NCBI GenBank assembly: GCA_038373885.1
Contig: JAWZYV010019585.1
Span: 496,001-560,000, forward strand
Direction of reading: 5' to 3'
DNA from: Cheiracanthium punctorium
Taxonomy: Eukaryota > Arthropoda > Arachnida > Araneae > Cheiracanthiidae
DNA length: 64,000 nucleotides
The position numbers and the translations under genes are program-made. Shown piece after piece: positions 56,873 through 64,000 of this stretch (position 1 is its first letter; each line of letters begins with the position of its first letter). The notes under the pieces are model-generated. The model was not told the origin of the DNA. It saw only the letters and a program-made list of their open reading frames with translations, and searched no databases.

Positions 56873-56904
<32 letters not shown>
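56873..56904. repeat. (TA)n(TG)n microsatellite
   Basis: Short TA tract passing into about ten TG repeats. Confidence 0.95.
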
Positions 56905-57117
56905 AAACTTAAAAATATCCTCCTAAGATTTATTTTTTTAATGAATAGAAATTTGTGCATGGAATGATTAAGAAACTTTAATTACAGATTTTCAATGATA
57001 AATTTGGATAAATTGAATACTTCCGCAAATGCATAAAATAGTGCAGGAGTTTCTTTTCATAAATGAAATTGCTTAGCGTTGAAATGTTGAAATGTAATAG
57101 TAATTAATATATTTATC

Positions 57118-57124
57118 ATTTAAA
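57118..57124. repeat. Left target duplication
   Basis: ATTTAAA, repeated directly after the element at 57455-57461. Confidence 0.75.
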
Positions 57125-57454
57125 CCGCGCTTCTCAACCTGTGGGGCGCGCCTCCCAAGGGGGGCACAGAGCCTTTGCAGGGAGGGGGCGAGAAAAACCA
57201 AAGAGCAAGTAGTGATACATGATTTTAAAAAATCATCTTATTTATTCTCATTTTTACTCAAGAATATATCCCTTTTCGCTTAAAATGTTTATTTAAACTT
57301 TACAGTAACATTATTTTGTAGAAAATTCGACTAAATGTTCATTGTTAAAGGTTAAAAAAAATGAATGTATGCTGAAAAAATGTGAGGGGGGGGGACGCCA
57401 CCGTAAGTTAGCCTTTGTTCGGGGGACGCGACGTTAAAAGGTTGAGAACCGCTG
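57125..57454. mobile_element. 330-bp hAT-type MITE with SPIN-like ends
   Basis: The reverse complement of the right end starts CAGCGGTTCTCAACC; the left end starts CCGCGCTTCTCAACCTGTGG. The terminus CAGCGGTTCTCAACCTGTGG is known from SPIN-type hAT elements. ATTTAAA flanks both sides. G runs near 57180 and 57387 sit inside each end. No transposase remains, and terminal similarity alone does not prove SPIN descent. Confidence 0.82.
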
Positions 57455-57461
57455 ATTTAAA

Positions 57462-58172
57462 ACTTTGCCCTGATTCTATAATAGTGTCTTTTAAATTTAG
57501 AAATGAATTGTAAATTCCAAAGAATTTGTCTTTGAAAATGTTCATGTAACTCAAAAAATAATAATAAAATAATAGATTCCTACAATTTAGTGAAATTTTC
57601 AAAACTGAATATATTTTCTTTCATTTTTTATCATCATGTATATATTGAAAATAAAGACATTGAAGTTAAAAAAAACACTAATAAAATAAGAAATAAGTAA
57701 GGAAATAATGAAAGGGGAATAGAATTGTACAATATGAAAATACCGAATTAGGAATGCAAAATGATGAAGATAAGGAAAAACAAAGGATCTCTTTTATAAA
57801 AATGCTCCTTCGGCATTTGGACCGACAATAAGGTTTAAGTGCTTTTAATGATGCATCCATAACATGTAGCAATAAATGAGATAAGAACAAGCTATGAAGC
57901 TAAAGGTAAAATAAACACATCCAAACAAATCTGAGAATCTCAGAAACAAATGCATAAAAATCCATAAGAAACATTCATCAAGAATGTTTGTTATGAATCT
58001 TAAAATGCAGAAAATCCATAAACACACAGAATCCAAAAATATCTCGGATAATAAATCCACAATAACCGTTATAATCCATTAAAGAAGGATAGCATGTCAA
58101 TTATTTATTACGTGATAAAAATAAGTGAAGAAAATTACAATGAAACAAATAAAACGGAAAACTTCCAATATA
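57462..58172. other. AT-rich non-coding stretch
   Basis: Overlapping minus-strand ORFs (57678-58060) consist of Phe/Leu/Cys-rich noise. Nothing supportable. Confidence 0.5.
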
Positions 58173-58826
58173 AAGGGTGTCCCTAAAGGATGGTAATGCG
58201 TTTCCATTCTTTATCTATTAAATTTAAGAAAGCAAAGTAAATTTTAAAAATGTTTAAAATTAGGTTGTTAAAAAAATACGTTAAGAAAAAATCCCTCTCG
58301 TTAATTTTCAAAAAGCTACATTTTTTAAATTTGTATATGTCCTCCATAAAAATTCCCAAAATGTAAAATGTACTCCATACACTAATGAATTGATGGACGA
58401 AATTAGAGAAATCTATCCTAAAAAGTGTCAGAGGTATGAAGCTAAATGAATTCTGACTTAAAAAAACAAAGTCGGATGCTCGCATTTTAGGGTTCGTGTA
58501 GAAATCAGAAAGAAAATATATTTTTTCCCACTAGTATTAAACGTTCAAATTAAAATTCATGTGTTGCCCAAAATCATCTTTGTTGATAGATATCTCTGAT
58601 ATGCCTTATAATGAAAAGCTGAAATTTTGTACATCACCTCACAAGCTTAACGGGCAAATTTTACTAATTGAGAATTTGTAAAAGTGTAACTTTTTGCAAA
58701 TGAATGAAAGAATTTTTTTCTTAACACGATCTATTTTACAACCTTACTTTGAATACTTTTCTTAATTTACATTGCCCACTCATCTCTAATACATAAAGAT
58801 TTATTAGCCCCTTTTGGGGCACCCTG
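58173..58826. mobile_element. Non-autonomous TIR element, copy 2 (about 654 bp)
   Basis: The left end AAAGGGTGTCCCTAAAGGAT and the reverse complement of the right end CAGGGTGCCCCAAAAGGGGC share GGGTG-CCC-AAAGG. Next to the right end (in reverse) lies GATGAGTGGGCAATGTAAAT, which also follows the left end of copy 1 at 43269. The 100-codon minus-strand ORF inside has no motif. Confidence 0.78.
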
Positions 58827-59002
58827 TTTACAAATAAATCTAACAATATATATAAAAGTAAATCAGGCTTTAGGTATTCAGAGCAATTAATAAAGATTGA
58901 AATCTTAACCCAAATATCGAAACAGATATCGCTTAGATCTCCTTCTAGCATTTAAATGCACACAGAGAAGGGTGTGTGTAGAGCCTTGGGACAGCACAAA
59001 CA

Positions 59003-59045
59003 ACATGGTTTTTTGAAGTTTCATACATGGTTTTTTGAAGTTTCA
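59003..59045. repeat. Tandem 21-bp duplication
   Basis: ACATGGTTTTTTGAAGTTTC occurs twice, back to back. Confidence 0.9.
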
Positions 59046-60275
59046 CGTTTGTTTGAAAATTAACTTTGAAATCTTTTGAGAAAATTCCGAAACGTCAACC
59101 CTTTAAATCACAGATTACTACAGCATTTAAATAAATCCAAAGTCACTCAGCAAATCAAATGTGCATTTATGGAAATCAATAAATCCAGTGTAGTACCAGA
59201 ATGTAGATGATCGTAAAACATTCCTCACCGTGTCAATGCGAGCGGAATGCTTAACTTCATGCAGTTACGCATGTATCAAAATCATATTTCCATTAGAAAA
59301 TCCTATTAGCACACGCACCTATAAATCTATTCGAGGTATACAGCCAAGTGATGCAGTTTACGTTGTTATCAGTGTTGCTCTGGATATTGTATTCAAATAT
59401 AGGGAATTTGTACCCCTCTTAATTGATGTATTACGTCGTACGTCAGTTTCAGTTTATCTTCCAGCTGACTGATCGCAGCACTACCGCAACGGTAATGTTA
59501 CAGATAGCAGAGGCACGAAAGCCAGTCGAAACATCATTCAGATGCAAGATGTAGGTATGTTTACTTGAGAGAAGGCAAACGCTTGGGGAAATTTAGATTT
59601 CTAGCAATGATTACAGAATCCGATATTTACTACTATTTAAAAAACTGAAGTAGTGCTTGAAAAGAATCGTTTCCTCTGTTGAGATTGTTAAGCTCCAGTG
59701 ATGAAATAAACAAACACTTTGAGTCCACAATGTTTTATAATGTGTTTGTTAGAAGGTTTTAGCATTTTTACTTCGCATTTTAAAATTGCACAAGCCTAAA
59801 GTTTACTTGGTATTTCATGCATATTTTTCAGATGCTGATAATTGTAGATAAATACAGGATTGATCAGAACTCTTCTACAAAATGATCCAATTCATCTCAA
59901 CAAAGAAATGAGATTCGCTTAAAAAGTTTAAGCATCGAAAACTCATTATTTATGCACCAGATACCACAAAAATTTCATAAAAGAGTTGAAATTCACGAAA
60001 TTTTTACAAATTTAAATCAGGAACTTTAGTTAGTTATTCAGAGAATACACTTAAGTATTAAATTTTAAAAAATACACAAAATAGACATAAGAGCAAAATA
60101 AATTTGAGTTTACATTCACGTGTGTATTAAAAAGTTATTTTATTTAACGTTTTCAAATATCCTTACTTATAGTATATTTTTATGGAAATTTACAATTATA
60201 TTAATAACTTTAAATCGTATTTTAATTTAAACTAGCTGTTATCAAAAAAAGGTCTGTAGCACGCGATGAAAGGTT

Positions 60276-60310
60276 CGACCGTCCGCCATCTTGCTGGTAG
60301 TTAAGTCGAG
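60276..60310. promoter_or_regulatory. Possible YY1/Pho-type site in a GC-richer island
   Basis: CCGTCCGCCATCTTGCTGG contains CCGCCATCTTG, the exact reverse complement of the CAAGATGGCGG site bound by YY1/Pho proteins near many animal start sites. A short ATG frame follows (MATAALYSLLGKGCASKG, then stop, from 60313). A single site is weak evidence; a leftover transposon promoter is equally likely. Confidence 0.25.
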
Positions 60311-62984
60311 CGATGGCAACGGCTGCCCTTTATTCATTATTGGGAAAGGGTTGCGCCTCAAAGGGTTAACTTACTATTCAAACGAAGTTTTCTCGATACA
60401 AATATCTCAATTAGAAAAAAGATAAAAACTGGCCAACAGTCGTGAATAATATGATAACAATTAGTTTGCTGAAGAGTTTTAGGATTGATTTGCATAAAAA
60501 GCAGCTTGTTTTTGGCCCTAGACGTTGCTCTGTCTTCAGATCCGAAAAAACTGCTCTTTTCAGTATCTAACCATCATTTAGAAGTTACTTCTGGTTGCCA
60601 CCATAAAAGATATTTTAAATTAAAACTTACATTAATATATTTTTTCTGATGAGGAAAGCGTATTAGCTGCTATAACATTCAGTAAGTTCTTAATTGAAAA
60701 ACCCTATATTACCGGTTGACAACTCTGAGGTAATTCAAATCAATTTTTTTTTCAATTTATCTGTACCAGAAGGTATGAAATGCACATAATTTAAAGTTAA
60801 AAATTTTATAAACATTTTACATATTTTTTACAATTGGCATATTGATTTTGATATGGATCTCAAAAGGTCTTTTAATTCAAAATTAATTTTAGGTTTATCT
60901 TTTTAAGACTAGAATATATAAGTTTAGCATTATAGCAAACCAAAAGTATATCTTATCACAACATTAAAACATACCCAGTAGCTAGTTTCAAAAATTTTAA
61001 GTTTTGTTCTTTTAAATTCAAATGACTGAAACATTATAAGCTTTATATACTTTTTGTACTCTTAATGAAAATAAAAATATGTACAAGAATTTTTTTTTAA
61101 CATTACAATAAAAATAAAATAAATCTCAACTCTCATAAGTTGGAACTGTAAATATGTGCACAGTTTTAAAAATAAATTGTTTAAAATATACTATGTTTTA
61201 ATTTTCCCGGCAAACTCCTGAAAACTTCATTGCCGCATATTTATAAAATGTAAAGAGTACTATAGATTGTACGTCATATGTATATTTTTAGCTTTTTAAG
61301 ATTTTATCTTTCAAAAATTCTCAGCTAGAGCGATTCTAAATCAAATATCAAAGTCTTCCATCATTTCTCCTTTTTGCGTCCATTTCTTTCTATATTAGAA
61401 AGCACTGAAAGAAACTGTAGGACCAGATTTTACTTTTGAGTGGGTATTTATAAAGATATCTTAGCAGACTGTTTGAGAAAAAAAGTATCATAAGTTTATT
61501 TAGTATTCATCAGTAAAAATATTGCACTTGGCAAAAATAAGTGTCGTAACATTAGCATATGGCAAATTCTTGTAATAGATTTGTTTCTAGAAATTATTGA
61601 AAAACGTTAAGTATTTTACCGAGCGTGACGTGATTTATAAGTTAATGAAATGGTTAAAAAAAGGCCCATTAATTGTCATTTAAAATACCCAGGTTTCATA
61701 GTCTTTAGAAATTGCTGAGAGTTGTAGCGACTACGAGACGGGAGAAGGAGGGGATAGATATCAATTGGTTTTTTGTTATATTTGCATTCCGAAACAAATG
61801 TCTTATTTGAATAGAAAGTTACTACTGCCCTATAGAATTCTGAAGGAAACTAATAAAAATTTGAATTTTGAGAGGTTATTTGTTTTTATATAAATTCTGC
61901 AGTATCTATTTATGTGTGTTATTTTACAATCTTCATAATTATTTTTGCATTTTAACACAATATATATATTTCTGAGTCTCTTGTAGTCTATCAGTATGCC
62001 AAGCTTTTCCATCATATTTTTGTGCACAAGAAATTCTTAAAAATGTTCTTCAATTTTAACTATTCATATTACATAAATACTTTATTCACATTTTACATCT
62101 TTTAGCTGATGAGCCTAAAAAAATCTAATTATTTCTTAGAAAAAGATAGAATCTTTTATTGTTTTGAAATGTTCTTTTCAGTAATGTTGAAAACTCTTGA
62201 AAAAATGTAGCATGGGATGAATGTTGAGTGTCAAAATTAAGAGAAACCGCGCTAAATTGGTCTTCTACTGGGGTTATGTTAAATAAAAGCTGCTCAATTT
62301 CGTTCAACGCCCTTCCTTCTGTAGTCAGCTACGCGGTTAGCCAGAAGGTAATATAAACAAAAATATTTGTTTATGTATGATTTAATTTTGAATACTGCTT
62401 TGTTAAAAAAAAATAGTACAGAAAGCATAAGGTTTTTTCCCATTTCATGCATAACAAATTATTTTCATCGATTAAAACATGAGTAAGAAATTTTGTTCAT
62501 TTCTATTCAAGAATGGGGAAAAATGCATAGCGGGACCTTTTTCATATATCTTATTTTTTTTTAATATTCTCTGTCATACAGAGCGGCAAATTTACTATAC
62601 TTTTCAATCACTGCAGATTCTATGAGCACGTTCATTAAAAATATATGAAATATTTTCCTCTTATAATAACTAATTCTTATATGAATTAGTGTTCCCTATT
62701 AAAAAGTGAGTGTAATGAACAGAATAAAAATTACTTTTGCATCTATCAAATACACAAAGGGGACATTAAAACGTCTGAGCCTTAATTCTCCTGTTTTATA
62801 GCTCACTAGCTGAAGTACCCGTCCTTGACGGGTTAGTGAATGCAAATTTCCAAAAAGCAAGAACTTTCGTCAGCATTGTAGGAGTACACAGAATGGATGT
62901 AGTATGTTGCCAAAGTAAAGAAAGCGAAGTTATAATTTTTATGTATTGTTAAAATATTACAGGTTAGAGAGTAACTAAGTAATA

Positions 62985-63485
62985 TCATTTCATTCGCTTT
63001 AGTCGTAATTATGTGATGCGCAAACGAATATTTACGTATATTGAAATAATTTTCTCAAAATCTAATCAACATTTTTGAAAAATTTGAAGCCTAGAATTTA
63101 CGTTGAGTGACAACCTATCATGTCACCCAGTTTCGTTTCATTCCCTGCAGTCTTTATTTCGTGATGCTGGAACAAAATTTCAACATTTTAAAACGATTTT
63201 CGCAAAATCCCAAAATCCAATCAAGATTTTTTTAAATTGGACACCTGTGTTTTAAGTTGAGTGACCACCTATCATGACACTCAATTTCATATTATTCGCT
63301 TCAGTCGTTTTTACGTGATGCTTGAACACAAATTTACGCAGTTTGAAACGATTTTCGCAAAATCTGAAAATCTAACCAATATTTTTTAAAAATTCGACGC
63401 CTATGTTTTAAGTTGAGTGACCACCTATCATGATACCCAATTTCATATCATTCGCTTCAGTCGTTTTTACGTGATGCTTAAACAA
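62985..63485. repeat. Tandem units of about 150-157 bp
   Basis: TCATTCGCTT or a close variant followed by AGTCG (or AGTCT) and GTGATGC starts at about 62990, 63138, 63291 and 63448. Between them GAGTGACCACCTATCATGA and ACGATTTTCGCAAAATC recur. The later two units are the more similar pair. Confidence 0.9.
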
Positions 63486-63497
63486 AAAAAGCGTCAC

Positions 63498-63498
<1 letters not shown>

Positions 63499-63529
<31 letters not shown>

Positions 63530-63552
63530 CGACAAAATGACAGACAGACAAT
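63499..63552. repeat. (ACAGAATG)n microsatellite, then ACAG repeats
   Basis: Four near-perfect ACAGAATG units are followed by variants and then GACAGACAGACA. Confidence 0.95.
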
Positions 63553-63663
63553 TTTTTGAGGGGGTCGCACCGGATTCCCTGGTGCTTGAAACGGATAGAA
63601 ATCGCAAAATTTTTGAATTCTAAGAAATGTACAGACAAAAGTCTAATTTTATTTATATAGATT

Positions 63664-64000
63664 ATTTTGAAAATTAGATAAATTTAAATTTTTAATGTAC
63701 AAATTTGGGGAAAATTCCACTTACCCTTTATTCGGCAATCGTTCTTTGTACAGAAAAGAAGCATATACCAATCGCATATGAATAACGTGCACTTATATCT
63801 GCTAAGTTTTATTTGTGTGCGGTTTAATTTGGTATACACTATTTTTCTGTAAGATGGTCACCGGCTAAAAAAAGAAGTGGATTTTTTTCCAAATCTGTAC
63901 AGTTAAAAAATTTGCTTATAATTTTCGATTAAATTATGCCGTAAATTTATTTTTATTTTGTATAGAAAATCTTAGCGCAATTAAACTCTGCTCTTATCTT
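63664..64000. other. AT-rich non-coding end of window
   Basis: Nothing supportable. Confidence 0.5.

Larger units (their letters stand above)
54516..57124. other. AT-rich non-coding stretch
   Basis: A 69-codon ORF at 54525-54734 has a mildly coding-like middle (YGRIASPRDKAGKCTKLTIV) without a known motif. Microsatellites lie at 56691-56748 and 56873-56904. Nothing else is supportable. Confidence 0.5.
58828..62814. other. AT-rich non-coding stretch
   Basis: An 80-codon ORF (59230-59472) in a mildly CpG-containing patch, and a GC-richer island at 60255-60365, are the only items of note; neither has a family match. A 21-bp direct duplication (ACATGGTTTTTTGAAGTTTC) lies at 59003-59045. Confidence 0.5.
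62815..63663. mobile_element. Composite interspersed repeat, second member
   Basis: Head ACTAGCTGAAGTACCCGTCC with a short palindrome-like CCGTCCTTGACGGG, tandem units, a microsatellite, then the tail TTTATATAGATTA. The architecture equals that of 44067-45398. The internal units end at ACAGAATG repeats. Confidence 0.7.

Noticed and set aside
59230..59472. 80-codon ORF in a CpG-containing patch
   Set aside because: No recognisable domain, and no donor or acceptor that would place it in a gene.
1..64000. CRISPR array, bacterial operon or phage content
   Set aside because: No regularly spaced identical repeats with unique spacers, no ribosome-binding-site-led gene chains, and all coding traces are eukaryotic transposon families.

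Overview
This window looks like AT-rich, gene-poor nuclear DNA from an arthropod. A spider or other chelicerate fits best, but that is an inference from repeat style and not from a diagnostic gene. The evidence is the absence of any bacterial-type gene or long ORF, abundant A/T runs and microsatellites, and a dense mixture of decayed eukaryotic mobile elements. These include Penelope-like, Tc1, IS630/mariner with an HTH (DUF4817-type) domain, pogo/CENP-B/jerky-like, Tigger-type and hAT-type MITEs, and tRNA-derived SINEs. I find no intact cellular gene, rRNA or functional tRNA. Nearly all ORFs are chance or shadow ORFs; the few meaningful ones are pieces of dead transposases plus three or four candidate exons of unknown or weakly recognised genes.

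Layout. 1-9.1 kb: AT-rich non-coding DNA with one Tigger-type MITE (4802-5267) and a candidate first exon (8262-8363). 9.1-14.8 kb: a transposon graveyard with a Penelope-like fragment carrying a GIY-YIG nuclease domain between perfect 40-bp inverted repeats, an inverted-repeat element, a nearly full-length Tc1 relic, a MITE with TACCGTATT-like ends, a mariner/IS630 relic and a hAT MITE with an exact 8-bp target duplication. 17.7-29.2 kb: the most complex block, bounded by matching inverted ends (CACTGCAAAAAAA...) 11.5 kb apart. It holds a palindrome-rich subterminal satellite, several copies of one SINE family (two meeting as a palindrome), a decayed CENP-B/jerky-like transposase on the minus strand, a hAT MITE inserted into a SINE, an 87-bp and a 173-bp tandem array, and a direct repeat.

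29-43 kb: mostly featureless AT-rich DNA with a long palindrome, a possible chemoreceptor exon (31916-32188), a disrupted exon-like piece (33297-33486), internally deleted mariner-type elements and a SINE with a 14-bp target duplication. 43-51 kb: a short TIR element, a composite repeat with about 145-bp internal tandem units, two GTCTCG-rich arrays and a 1.59-kb Tc1 element with good ends but a broken transposase. 51-64 kb: a mariner-type element with about 158-bp inverted repeats, a hAT MITE with SPIN-like ends, a second member of the 43-kb TIR family and a second composite repeat built like the one at 44 kb.

The features do not form a pathway or operon. They record repeated waves of transposition, mostly by non-autonomous elements whose transposases are absent or broken here. 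All family names come from reading motifs and terminal repeats by eye; no database search was possible.
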